From: Gordionus sp. m RMFG-2023
Taxonomy: Eukaryota > Nematomorpha > Gordioida > Chordodea > Parachordodidae
NCBI RefSeq assembly: GCF_954871325.1
Contig: NC_088775.1
Coordinates: forward strand, 33,705,561-33,769,560
Direction of reading: 5' to 3'
DNA length: 64,000 nucleotides
Shown here: piece by piece, positions 21,373 to 32,123 of the stretch
Layout: every line of letters starts with the position of its first letter
Numbering within the stretch: the stretch's first letter is position 1
Made by a program: the position numbers and the translations under genes
Notes under the pieces: model-generated
Told to the model about the DNA's origin: nothing
The model's database searches: none
The model's input: only the letters and a program-made list of their open reading frames with translations

Positions 21373-23520
21373 CTCTGGTTAGTAAATTTTCTGATACCCA
21401 AAAAATGATGATTAACCCTTATAAATTTATAATAAAACTATTTAAGACAATATTAGGCTAAGAATTAATAAATATCCACTAATTTCTAAATCGGCAAGAA
21501 AATAAGAAAGAGGATGCTTCCATTTATTTTTTAATTTATTTATTATATCTTTGTATGCTAATATATTTTTTTTGGTATCGGTAACAAATCTTGGTTGATA
21601 TCGATATCGGCAAAAAAATGGCATAAGTGCATCTTTGCAACAAATCTATAAAAACATAATTAATGATTTATATGATTTTTATTATATCAAGCTATTTAAA
21701 AGTTAATTACAATTATAATGCGCAAGATAAATTATACGTGTATGTAAGCATTTAAAAAAGCAATGAAAACTAATAAAACGTTTTTAAAATAATGGTAACA
21801 ATTAGTTTAAATTCCAAAAATAATTGAAATTTATTTTGCTCAAAAACGTTAATCATAAATGTTTGACTAAAACGTTTCGTCATATTAATTCTTGATTACC
21901 AATAAATTTTTTGTAAACAATTCCAGTGGATAATTTGTATTTTTTCATATTCATTTATTATTCAAGTTTGCTGACAGGTAGCCCTTTGGATGCATTCAAT
22001 AAATGAGCCAATACCTTTAAAATATATATTAATATTATATAAGATTTTATTTCAATTTTTCAAATTAAAATATATAGTGAATAAAAGAATCCTCAATTTT
22101 AATATTTGCCTAAAGCCATACCAGGGCGTTCTAGAGTTTGATGATGCAAAATAGTATCCAAAAATTTGGATATTTCGTGTGCTGGGTAGCCCTGCCAGGC
22201 CCGCATTAGATTGCCGTGTCCTGCTAAATGACTTTTTTGTCTCATGGGAAAAAAAGACAATAAGTATGCCGCCTAAAGTTTAATTAAATCCTAAAATCCC
22301 GCAAGATTGTCAAAAATCATAAAATGTTATTTATTTATAATAAAATTTAAAAATTTTTATAGAAACACAAAAAAAAATGGTAGCTTAGAGTATATTTTAT
22401 CAAATTTCTGCTATTTATACTGTCAAATTTTATGTAATATAAAAAAATCAGCTGAAAATTTCACATATTTTATCAAGTTTCATTATTTCCACCATCAAAT
22501 TTTGAAATGAATTTTATAAATGATATAAAATGGCTAGCTTAATTTATTATATCCAGCATACGTCAAAAATAAACTTTATCGCATCAAAAATATGGATAAT
22601 TTTTTGAAATCCAAACAAATCTCAAACCTAGAAAACGATGTAATCTTGTATTTTAACTTCTCATTAAAATCCGCATAAGATGGTATATTTAGTTTAATGA
22701 ATTCAATATATATATAAAATATTTGTACATATTCATTCGATTTATTAGAAGGAATAGAATATTATTGCCTAGAATTGGTGAAATTAAATCCCAAAGAAAA
22801 ACAACTTTTAATAAAAGGCTGAGCGAATAGATATATATAGAAATTCCTATATAATTAGAAATAAAACTCGATAAATTTAGACAGAAACGAGTTAAATAAA
22901 ATGTGATAGCGTTGTTTTTCCAACTTTTTTAAAATTTTATACTTATCTAGCAAATTTTACAATATGGCATTATATCTGATTTCGTAAAACCTTTCTTGGT
23001 TACAAAAAATTTTAATTAAAGTTTTAAATTTTGATAATTTTAGTTGCTACCTTTTATATATTTTCCTATTATTATAATCTTTGAATTTAATATTTATATA
23101 AAATGGGGGGAGGGGGGAGGAATATATTATTCAGTCAATCAAAGTGAAAAGACTGTGTGTGCCAGATAAAAATTCAAAGCGTAATTATCAAGTTTCCGTC
23201 AAAGAAAAACTCACTAAAAGTGACATTATAGTTCCACTATAGATAAGATGGTCCGATTCGTTTTAGTTGTATATTTGATGAAAACCCAAACTAATATTCT
23301 AGCAAAAGAAATCGAGTATTAAATTTTTTGAAATTTTATATAAAAAGTAGAGATTTTGTTAAATGAAATAATAACTTGAAAATCAATTTTTTTTTGTTGA
23401 TCGATTTGATATGGAATGAGATGATTTATTTATGTTTTTTCTATTGTATATTATCAAAATTACATAAAACAATTACTAATCAAATTGCTATAATAATGAT
23501 AAATGTAGCACCTCAAATCA
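21373..23520. other. 2.1-kb AT-rich interval, no gene seen
   Basis: Only short chance ORFs are present. A GC-richer island at about 22120-22220 (GTAGCCCTGCCAGGCCCGC) may be an old transposon end. A G-run lies at 23105-23120. Nothing further can be supported. Confidence 0.5.
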
Positions 23521-23523
23521 GTG

Positions 23524-23590
23524 GCGTAGACAAGGGAGGGGGTTACCCCCCCCCCATAACCTCCGAACGAAAATTTTTTTATTGCGAATA
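23524..23590 (+). mobile_element. hAT-type terminus fragment
   Basis: CAGTGGCGTAGACAAGG starts at about 23518 and is followed by GGGAGGGGGTTACCCCCC, a hairpin. CAGTGGCGTAGNNANGG is a common hAT terminus in animals and is close to the family B ends here. No matching partner end was found. Confidence 0.45.
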
Positions 23591-23729
23591 ATTTTATACC
23601 CATTAATGGTCAAGATTTTTCTAATGGATAAAAATGCTCAATTTTTTCAAATTATATTTATTAATGCTCTAATATGATATTCTAAAAAAATCAGCCAAAT
23701 AAAATAATCCTAAATAGAAAATCTAGCCT

Positions 23730-23745
23730 GGTGCATATATGCACC
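23730..23745. repeat. 16-bp perfect palindrome, copy 1
   Basis: GGTGCATATATGCACC followed by GTTAACCATTAAGAGG and TTAA. It is part of the left piggyBac inverted repeat. Confidence 0.9.
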
Positions 23746-23848
23746 GTTAACCATTAAGAGGTTAAAAAAGATAAAAATACTATAAGATCAAAAAACAACA
23801 AATATCTTTATTCTTTTTTTGTAATTTATAATAAAAACGAGAAAATGT

Positions 23849-25554
23849 TTATATATTATGAAAATCCTTGAAACATTTTATATGGAGTGCGATTTGACAT
23901 GTTTGGCACATATATCTTGAGTGCGTATGGCAATATCTGCATCTTCGTCTTTTTTCATCTATAATTTTGGATAAATAATGTCCAGATGAATCAATAGAGT
24001 TTTCACACTGTAATGCAAACTGGCTGGCGTGACCTGTACTTGAATTTTTTTCAATTTTTACTGGCGTTCGAAGGAGGTAGTTAGTAACTTCTCGTCTAAA
24101 TGCAAGCAAACTCTTCTTGTCATCTCGATTCACGAATTTCCAGATTTTCCATGCATTTACCAAAGCTACATCAATAAAATTGGTGAATATTGGCCACCAC
24201 CATTTTCTCTTATTTTTATTCTATATGTAGATATTAGATTATCACATAGATCAACTCCACCATGTGTTTGTTATAAGCAGTTACCATATTTGGCTTAGGA
24301 ATCTTTATTTTAGAAGATATTTTCTTACACCTTGAAACATTAGAAAGCAAAGAGATAGTGTGGCATGTCGATGCAACGGTCACCACCGAATTATCATTCC
24401 AACGAACTACAAATATTTCGTTTAATTTTTTCAAACCTATAATCATAATATCCTCTTTCTTTTTTTGCTACAACCTTTATAGATTCAACTGGGCAATGCT
24501 CTATTCTATTGTCCCTCACAGTTCCAGTTGCAAAATATATTTGTTTTAAGTATGACAAGAGTTTAAATGATGTAAAGAAATTATCAAAATATATTTTATG
24601 ATAATTTGGTTTTTGCAATGCCTTTAATAATTTTATGATTACATTTCCACTTAATCCATATTCATATTTATTTTCGCTTTTTCCTTAATATATATCAAAT
24701 GAGAATACGTAACCGTCGGAAGAAGCCAATATCCAAGACTTGTATCCGAATCTAATTGGTTTTCCTTTTATGAACATTTTGCAAGAATGTCTTCCTCGAT
24801 ATGGTATCATCTGTTCATCTATTGATAAATGATGTTTGAAAATTCCGAATTGCTGTAATTTATTATTCAATATATTAATGTAAGGCCTAACTTTATAAAA
24901 TCTATCATGTATATCTATTTTAGTATTGTCTGCCAATTGGATATTATATTTGAAATTTCGAAATTGTAATTGGGTCATTGTATCCCGGATTATTGGAATA
25001 GAAATATCGCTATCATTAGCCCAGTATATTCTTTCTTGTGGGAGAGAATGATATCCAGTAAATAATAGAATTCCAATAAATCTCTGAATATCTTGGATGG
25101 TTATGCATATGTTAGGTCTATTAATTTGTTTAGCATAAATATTACTTTGTTCTACAATTAGAGAATATAATCTTCGTCGAAAATTTTAGAAAATATATCT
25201 GATGGACTTTTACCATGTAAATCATTTTCAAGTTTTATTACATCTTCCTTTTCTCCATTGAAAGGGCTTGAAGAATATATTGCATCCGTTTTTCTCCATT
25301 TTAAATTGTGAGAAATTCGAGAATAGCTTCTTGTAGAATATGGTTCTGGAAGGTCGTCATCACCTGAATTATGAATCTCCTCCAGCTGTATCTGAAGGCA
25401 AAACTCCGATATTTGTTAAGTCATTTTCATCGAAATCTTCTTCATCACTAACTGCAGAGGGGTTTGGCGCAATTATAACCATATCTCTTTCTTCAATTGG
25501 TTCCTCTTCAAAAAGTTGAGCAAGCGCTTGTTCAATTGTTAGAAAACGTTTCAT
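23849..25554 (-). pseudogene. piggyBac transposase, frame-broken
   Basis: The start MKRFLTIEQALAQLFEEEP at 25554 is a typical piggyBac N-terminus with acidic sequence after it. Downstream on the minus strand come RPYINILNNKLQQFG and SIDEQMIPYRGRHSCKMF followed by KPIRFGYK, the catalytic-core signature. Then YFDNFFTSFKLLSYL with the second Asp, and FVVRWNDNSVVTVAST. A one-base deletion near 24250 breaks the NKHMGGVDLCDN block. The last 104 codons (24163-23849) end with a Cys/His-rich domain, CRYCHTHSRYMCQTCQIAL. At least three frame breaks separate these pieces. Length without breaks would be about 560 residues, normal for the family. Confidence 0.92.
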
Positions 25555-25814
25555 TAAAAAAATTTACTAAAAATTAAATATCTAGACAAATTATTTTCGT
25601 AGAATCTTGATTTTTTTATTAGTAATCTATTATTTTGATAATTTTGATTGAATTGACAAAACAGGTGCATAATATTTTATATAAATAAAATAAAATCTTC
25701 AGAAAGTAAGAGGCTAAAAATAATTTTAAACTTTTGAATATTTATGAACCTAATAATTTCATATAATTTGATCGGGATAAAAAATTATAATAGGAACAAT
25801 ATATTATTCGATTT

Positions 25815-25945
25815 AATCTCAGGGGGGCTAAAAAAATTTTTTTAATTATTTTCAAAAGGTCTTTTTTTGGGTATAAAATTTTTTAAAAAAAATTCTTAGG
25901 GGGCTCGAGCCACCCACCCCTCCTCCCCCACCCTTAGTGACGGTA
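25815..25945 (-). mobile_element. hAT family B-like terminal insert in piggyBac
   Basis: Reverse-complemented, the right side reads CTACCGTCACTAAGGGTGGG and then GGCTCGAGCCCCCTAAG. It parallels the left end of family B (AGTGGCGTCATTAGG, GGGGCTCAAGCCCCCTG at 4891-4941). It lies between the piggyBac start codon and the right piggyBac end, so it is a short later insertion or MITE. No duplication was resolved. Confidence 0.5.
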
Positions 25946-26040
25946 GTGGTTTTAAGTATAATATAAAAAATTATAATTCTTTATGTTAAATTTCATTTGT
26001 TTGAATTTTTTTAAATAATTTATACTGCTAGATGGTTAAC

Positions 26041-26056
26041 GGTGCATATATGCACC
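26041..26056. repeat. 16-bp perfect palindrome, copy 2
   Basis: GGTGCATATATGCACC, with GATGGTTAAC on the left and AGTCAACTTTATGTGG then TTAA on the right. Confidence 0.9.
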
Positions 26057-26376
26057 AGTCAACTTTATGTGGTTAAAATTTTAATTATTTAAAAATTCAA
26101 AAATGATTGATAAATATTGATATATCTATAAAGAATATATACACACTAGTTTTCATCGAAATAATTTTATAATATGCTTGTGAGATCACTTAGAAAATTT
26201 TGCATTTTAGACTTCATAAATTCACAAAGTTTGAGGGTTTCTTAGGGACATAAAAAAATATTTTTTTCATATTTTTCTTTTCCAGTTTTGAAGTATAATG
26301 TCTGAACTACATAAAAATCTTTTTTATTATTTTTTAAAATAAAAACTACTATGTTAAAATAAGGTATATAGGAGGT

Positions 26377-26392
26377 GGTGCATATATGCACC
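26377..26392. repeat. 16-bp perfect palindrome, copy 3
   Basis: GGTGCATATATGCACC followed by GTTAACCAGTAACGGG and TTAA, in the same orientation as copy 1. Between copies 2 and 3 (about 320 bp) no gene is seen; the pair may bound a piggyBac MITE. Confidence 0.85.
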
Positions 26393-26399
26393 GTTAACC

Positions 26400-26800
26400 A
26401 GTAACGGGTTAAAAATCGCTTTCAATTTATAAATAAAATAATATATACGATATCAAAATGAAATATATTTAAAAAAACAAATAAGAATTTTCAATTTTAA
26501 ATGAAAACATGGTTTAAATATATATACTAAAAATTATATGTAAAATTAAATAAAATAAAAATATATTCTAAATTTTTTCTGGCATAGTCATATTAAATAT
26601 TTATAAATTTAATAATAAAATTTACATTTTAAACTAATTAGATAGTTTTAAAAATTTTAATCAATTTTTTATAATTTTTAAATAAAAGAAAAATCATTTA
26701 ATTTGGGAAATATAATGAGAAAGTAAAGGTGATCGCTAATATGTTTGGGATTAAAATTCTAAACCTAGAGTAGTTTCTAGATAGTCCAATCGCTTAAATA
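26400..26800. other. AT-rich interval, no gene seen
   Basis: A/T-rich with short runs. No motif was recognised. Confidence 0.5.
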
Positions 26801-26819
26801 TTGATGCATCTACGATTGA

Positions 26820-27197
26820 GGATTTTTATAAAATAAATACATTTTTATTTCAATTAAAGGAAAGATTCATTAGTCACAATTTTATTTTAAACAGCTTTTA
26901 TTTTCTTTTACCGGTTGAGTCTTAATATACTTAAAGCGCGAGAAGATATTAAGAAAATCTCAGAGTTTTATTCTGATGAATTATCAGGATCGTATGATAT
27001 ATCACTTTGTGAGTATAAAAATTTTGACAGAATAGAATACTCTTTGAGACCAAAATATGCTTTACAGGCCCTTTCCATGTGCAATTGCACTTTAGATTCC
27101 TGGCCTTATATCAAAACATTATTAATTTTTTAGCTACCTTCCCAATTAGTACCTGCACTAATGAAAAATATTTTTCAACTTTAAAAAGGTTAAAAAC
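26820..27197 (+). pseudogene. hAT transposase C-terminal fragment (ZMYM1-like)
   Basis: Overlapping frames read FLFQLKERFISHNF, LKAREDIKKISEFYSDEL, EYSLRPKYALQALSMC and, after a frame change near 27110, LATFPISTCTNEKYFSTL then KRLKT. The last block is the hATC dimerisation motif. Homology stops abruptly at 27197, exactly where a different hAT terminus begins, so the rest was displaced by insertion. This is a remnant only. Confidence 0.75.
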
Positions 27198-27365
27198 TAG
27201 GGATGTGAACCCTTCGACAAAAAAAAAGGATCCAGGTCTGGGTTCAGTAATAAAATTTAAAAAGGACCGGGGTCCAGGGTTCGGGTTCAGGGAACATAAA
27301 AATAATGACTCAAAATAAGATTTTTATTCATTCATTTATTATTATACTTCCAATATATACATGTA
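27198..27365 (+). mobile_element. end fragment of hAT family E
   Basis: It starts TAGGGATGTGAACCC and continues with GGGTTCGGGTTCAGGGAACA and AATAATGACTCAAAATAAGA, matching the first ~165 bp of the complete element at 60360. Similarity ends near 27365, and no partner end is found nearby. Confidence 0.8.
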
Positions 27366-27586
27366 TGGGAATTCAGAATCTCTTGATTTTAAATCCTTTA
27401 CCGAGGGCAATTTAAAAAAAAATTAAAATCCGATTTAACAGGAAATATATTCAAGCATGTGTAGAGTATTTACCCTATAGGTTTAAATCAATTTTTCCAT
27501 GAACTTTAGCTACTTCTAATTTATATTAATTTTTATATGTATTTTTCATATAAATTAAATTTAAAAATAAATATTTTTTTAAAAAA

Positions 27587-29333
27587 TAGATGGCGCTCCT
27601 TTATAAAATAACGCATTTTGTTGAGATTATTATTTAAACTTTTATCTATTTTTAAACATAAATAGCAGGATTTCTATCATTAATATCATGAAATGAGATT
27701 ATTTGGCTGCGGTTATAATCATTTTTTTCTTATAAAAAATTTTAATTTTCGAAAATTTTATAAATTTTGTAGATATAATAGATAAATTAAAATTCATGAA
27801 AGATATTACCTATTTTCGGATTTCATTAAATTTAGTTTTTTTGACGCCATGATAATTTCCTGCTGCGATAAATTATATGTACGCCCAGTAGCCGTTGATA
27901 GGCTAACTATTGTTAAAATATTATTTTTTGGTATGAAAAGGATATCTTGTGCAGCTAGATAAACAAAAGAATTTGCTGGTCCTTTAGGGTGAAGAAAGTT
28001 ATTTTACTTCATCTCTAATTACATTCACTTCTTGTACAATTCTTAACCACCAATCGTTTTCATATGCACATGTTACATATCCTCTAATCTCATCGATTAT
28101 TTGATCCTCAATCAAAGGATCCTCACGTGGATATACTATATTCTCCACAATAAATGTCTGCGAATTAGAATATAGTTTAGTGTTGAGTTAAGTTAAACAA
28201 TTACTCGCCTTAAAATGATTATATAATTCTTTCAAATTATTAAGAACTAACCTTTTTGAGCGTTCATTCGTTCCCCCTTTTCAATGCTAGATTATGCAAT
28301 CTTTTTTTCCTGGTAATACCCTACTAACTTCATCACTGTAAAAAATTTTAACAATATCAACTGTTTTTTGATTGAGATATTTTTGCAGGCTTTCGATTTG
28401 GAGTTGAAAGAATCCCCCTTTCTTCTAAAAAGATTTTGGAATTATATGCCATATGATTATGTAGCGTTGAATGTCGTTTTTATTATTTGCGCTCTAATTA
28501 GGAGGCAGAATGGTCAGCAATTGATATTTTTTTATTTTTAGATAAATTAGGATATTGTAATTCCATATTATTGAGTAATATCATTATTATCTTTGTACCC
28601 GATTCTGGATTGTTAATTATTATATCTGAAATAAGCTTTTTATATTTTCGCTATCCTTTTTTTTTAGATAATTTTTTTCGGTTAGTTTTTTTTTCTTTAG
28701 GAGATATTCCAATTTGTTTCAAGTTATATTGATTGCATCTATTGATGTTGATGCTGTGTTGATATTATTTACATATTAGCTATCAGAATAGTTAAATTTT
28801 CAATATTTTTTGTGATAACCGTTTACGACATTTATCACAAATATAGTGTTCCGCCTCAATGTTTGGATATTGTGTCATCCATGTTATGACTTTAAGCGAG
28901 TTCTTTTTATAATTAAAGTGTTTAGATTCTTTAAAAGGATTTAACGCATTTATATTTATACATTATAAATAATTTTAAAAAGAAAAATAATTAATATCAA
29001 AATATTTGTAAAATAAAAATTAACTACTATTAGGGCAGGTGCACGAGAACTTGCTTTTATCTTTCAACAATTAATTATTATATTTTCTTGTAGGAGATAT
29101 GGAATCTTAACTATCTTTTTAGGAAATTTAATCATTTATTATAAAAACAACTAATTTTTACAAGTTATCAATATAATAATAATAATAAGTAAGCCTATCA
29201 TATCAAACTATATATAATATTTTTTCATGATAGTAATGCTGGAAAATCTTATTATTTATGTTTAAAAATGAAAAAAAGTTTAAAAAATAATAATCTAAAC
29301 AAAACACGTTATTTTATAAAAGAGCGCCATCTA
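27587..29333 (-). mobile_element. unclassified inverted-repeat element
   Basis: TAGATGGCGCTC at 27587 and its inverse ending at 29333 start inverted repeats of about 85-95 bp (shared TTTATAAAATAACG and AGATTATTATTT). Weaker inverted similarity extends outward to roughly 27465 and 29412, where the right side reads GGGACAGCCATGCGTTTTTT. The interior (1.75 kb) contains remains of one minus-strand gene that I cannot assign to a known transposase. No target duplication was resolved. The superfamily is unknown. Confidence 0.65.
27790..28960 (-). pseudogene. degenerate gene inside the inverted-repeat element, function unknown
   Basis: The N-terminal part (about 28960-28800) reads LNPFKESKHFNYKK and EAEHYICDKCRKRL, a C-x2-C zinc-binding-like module. 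A middle part (about 28540-28380) reads SIADHSAS and, in another frame, HNHMAYNSKIFLEERG. The C-terminal part (28160-27790) reads IRGYVTCAYENDWWL, then after a frameshift NFLHPKGPANSFVYLA, DILFIP and STATGRTYNLSQQE. I recognise the C-terminal pattern from repetitive animal ORFs; it looks like a small barrel (Tudor/BAH-like) domain, which is inference. No DDE triad could be traced. At least three frameshifts are present. Confidence 0.55.
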
Positions 29334-29412
29334 TTTTTGATCAAAATATTTATTTTTTGATTTTTTAAATCGTAATAACTAAAAAACGCATGGCTGTCCC
29401 AAGTTTAAATTT

Positions 29413-30040
29413 TTTTTATGAATAGATATAAGGTTAGAGAATAAAAAATTATTAAATTCAAAAAAATTTGGAAAGCGAAACACCTGGAGTTTTCATATTT
29501 AAAATTTATAACGTAAATAAAAACCACAACAATATTATTTCAAAAAAATCCTTAATATTTAATTGTTGTGTTTTAACTAGTTTATAATAGTTATTATGTC
29601 TTTGTTCCTGTGATATGTTTTTATATTACCATTTATATTTTTGTTTTCTTTGTTCAATTAGAAGTGATGTTTTTCTCATTATCATGTATATCTTTTTTTT
29701 CTTTGTTCACGTATACCAAGCTTGTTTGGATTTCATCCTCAAAACTGGTTCTAGCCAGTTTTCGAGATGGGCCTGCATTATTAACATGCTTTTAATTATT
29801 TTAATTTATCTATATAAAGACCACGAAAAATGAAATTCGAGATTGTGAATTTAATTTCTTTTATTTTTTTTGTTGTTTAACCTTAATTCGGTGGTATGGG
29901 CTTTGGGATTAACTTTAAAATAATATCTACACGACGTTGTCCACGTGATCCCATGACAAAATCGATACCCAAACCCGGCCCCCTGAATCCCCTTATCGAC
30001 CATCCTGGACCCCCGAACACGGAGAGTGTTCTCCCCACCC
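29413..30040. other. interval between elements; GC-rich patch 29940-30045
   Basis: Mostly AT-rich with no gene. A ~100-bp GC-rich patch (GGCCCCCTGAATCCCCTT, CCACCCCGGGGG) directly precedes the Tc1 coding remnant and replaces the expected upstream transposase sequence. Its origin is unclear. Confidence 0.5.
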
Positions 30041-30047
30041 CGGGGGT

Positions 30048-30493
30048 GCTTTGGTGCTGAAGAAACTGGTGACATTGTCAAAATTAAAGGAATCCTCAAC
30101 AAGGAGGGATACTGGCAAATCATTGAGGATAATGTGATTTCATCAGGAAAGCGTTTGATCAGGAATAACTTTTTATTTCAACAAGATAATGACCCAAAGC
30201 ATACATCCAGACTATGCAAAGATTATTTACAAAATCTACAACAACACTGTATTCTCGAGTTAATGACTTAGCCATCCCAGTCTCCCGATCTCAATCCAAT
30301 CAAACTTTATGGGATCACTTTGATCTACAAGTGCGAAAAGCCCTCTAACCTCTTTTTGCACCTTTGGGAAGTATTACAGAGAGAATGGAACAATATTGCT
30401 TCCGAATATTTAAAAAATCTCATCAAAAGATTACCAAAAATTTGTGCAGCAATTATAAATAAAGGTGGTCATATTGATGAGATCAAAATTTGA
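30048..30493 (+). pseudogene. Tc1-type transposase, C-terminal half
   Basis: It reads GCFGAEETGDIVKIKGILN, then FLFQQDNDPKHTSRLCKDYL, the second-Asp block of Tc1-family DDE transposases, and PSQSPDLNPI with a stop in place of the preceding Trp. A frameshift gives LWDHFDLQVRKAL, the third acidic-residue region, and a second shift leads to REWNNIASEYLKNLIKRL and a stop at 30493. The N-terminal paired-type HTH and first Asp are gone. The usual length is ~340 residues; about 150 remain. Confidence 0.92.
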
Positions 30494-30603
30494 TCTTAAT
30501 TATTTGCTGTATTTATTTTAATTTTATGCAATAATATGTAAACTTATAAATAAATTGTATAAACCTCATATTGTGTGTTATTTGTCTTATTTTAAGAAAA
30601 ATG

Positions 30604-30640
30604 TTTGCAGAGTGGGCAATCATTTATGGCTGGTAGTGTA
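30604..30640 (+). repeat. Tc1 element right terminus
   Basis: GGGCAATCATTTATGGCTGG then TAGTG followed by TA. The inverse CACTACCAGCCATAAATG next to TA is typical of Tc1-like ends. No matching left terminus is present. Confidence 0.7.
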
Positions 30641-30733
30641 TATATTAAATGTATTATATTTAAAATATACTATCAAATTCTAAGTAATCTATTATTTTGG
30701 CTTATTTATTCAGCCTTATTTTAAAAAAATATG

Positions 30734-30815
30734 GGCCAGATCTGAAAATATAAAAGCCGGCCAGGTCTGAAAATATAAAAGCCGGCCAGGTCTGAAAATA
30801 TAAAAGTTGGCCAGG
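30734..30815. repeat. 27-bp tandem repeat, three units, near a hAT-like end
   Basis: Three units of CCAGGTCTGAAAATATAAAA plus GCCGG. About 40 bp further, CAGGACTCTG ends at 30854; its inverse CAGAGTCCTGC is a plausible hAT start. Resembles 20905-20945. Confidence 0.75.
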
Positions 30816-30854
30816 CCAAATGGGCCGTGCAAATGGTACCTTAGCAGGACTCTG

Positions 30855-32123
30855 ATATGTATAAATTTATAATAACAATTTGAATAATGAAATAAAATAT
30901 AATAAAATAAGTTTATTATGAATTGAAGTAGTTAAGTTAAGTTACATGAAAAAATAAGAAATAAAATAAAAATTAACTTCATATACAAGGTTAAAGTAAA
31001 ATGTTAAAATTATATAAAATTTCAGAAATTTATAATAATAACAATTTGAATAATGAAATATGGATAAGTTAAGCTACATGAAAAAAATAACAAATAAAAT
31101 AAAAATTAACTTAAGTATAAATATGTATGAGGTTAACGTAAAATGTTAAAATAATATAAAATTATAATAATGGTACTTGAATTTATTAATATATGTTAAA
31201 ATATAATTGGTATAAAATATTTCCTAATTTAATTAAAATTTATTTATTTAATATTAATCTATCTAAACAGATCTCCATATTGCAGCATGCATCAATCTAT
31301 TTCTTGCTTATGAATTTATATCAAAGTTATAAGTTATAACAAGCATTCTACAAGAGGAGCTTTAAAAAATCAAAGTAAAATTGAAATTAGATTTAGTCAA
31401 GTATGGTAGAAGACAATTGGAATAAACTAAATTTAAGATTATTATAAGTGAAACAAGTATGAGTGTTTGTGTTTTATCATGTTACTAGTCTATTTACTTT
31501 TTTTTATCAAAAATTAAAACATAATATTTAACCCATCATCTTGGACATGTTTTTGTCAAAAAAATATAAGAAATAATAAAAACCATAATAAAAATAGGTA
31601 AAAGGGAAATGGGTGTTTAGAGTAATGGAGTGAAATCTTCATAAAGATTTTGCTATAAAAATTTGCACACTAACCAGTTCACCCCTGGGTACGATCTTAG
31701 CATAAAGATCGCTCAATAAAATTAAAATTGGTTTTGTATATAATACACTAAACTATGAGAATCTTATGCAAGGAGTTTATTTATAATAAAAATTGATAAC
31801 CTTATTTTGATCAGGAAAATTACCATTTGAAAGCTTGGAAAATATAAGTTTCCCATTAATCTTGATTTCAAATGACGCTAAATATTTATTATTATACATA
31901 AAAGTTAAGCTTGATTTACTTACATACACGACCAACACTACCAGTAACTTCTGCTTGAGGATCAACTTTAAGAATAGCATCCTTCAGTTTTTTAAATTTG
32001 CCTTCGTAACCTCATCTTGAGCTTTTAAATAATCAATACAAATAAGTATTATTTTAATTAGAAACTTACCAATATTCAACTTCTACTATAGTCTTCATTG
32101 TTTCTACAAAGTAAATTAGGATA
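30855..32123. other. 1.3-kb interval, no gene; one hAT-like end near 31687
   Basis: The interval is AT-rich with weak internal repetition (TGAAATAAAATATAATAAAA-like and GGTTAAAGTAAAATG-like words at 30880-31170). CCAGTTCACCCCTG ending at about 31687 is the inverse of CAGGGGTGAACTGG, a common hAT terminus, and resembles the end at 63197-63209. Confidence 0.5.

Larger units (their letters stand above)
23728..26058 (-). mobile_element. decayed piggyBac element
   Basis: A minus-strand piggyBac transposase pseudogene (23849-25554) lies between inverted copies of CTGGTGCATATATGCACC plus GTTAACCAT (left from 23728, right ending near 26058), which gives a 27-bp perfect inverted repeat. The core GGTGCATATATGCACC is itself palindromic, and a third copy lies at 26377-26392. 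TTAA occurs within and next to these motifs, but I could not decide which TTAA is the target duplication, so the exact ends are uncertain. A hAT-like GC-rich insert lies at about 25815-25945. Confidence 0.75.

Noticed and set aside
29610-29833. Two overlapping hydrophobic ORFs that could be a small membrane protein
   Set aside because: Phe/Ile-rich low-complexity sequence from T-rich DNA, no start context and no conserved motif; not supported as a gene.
29851-30123. 90-codon minus-strand ORF
   Set aside because: Lies opposite the Tc1 remnant and a GC-rich patch; it is a shadow frame.
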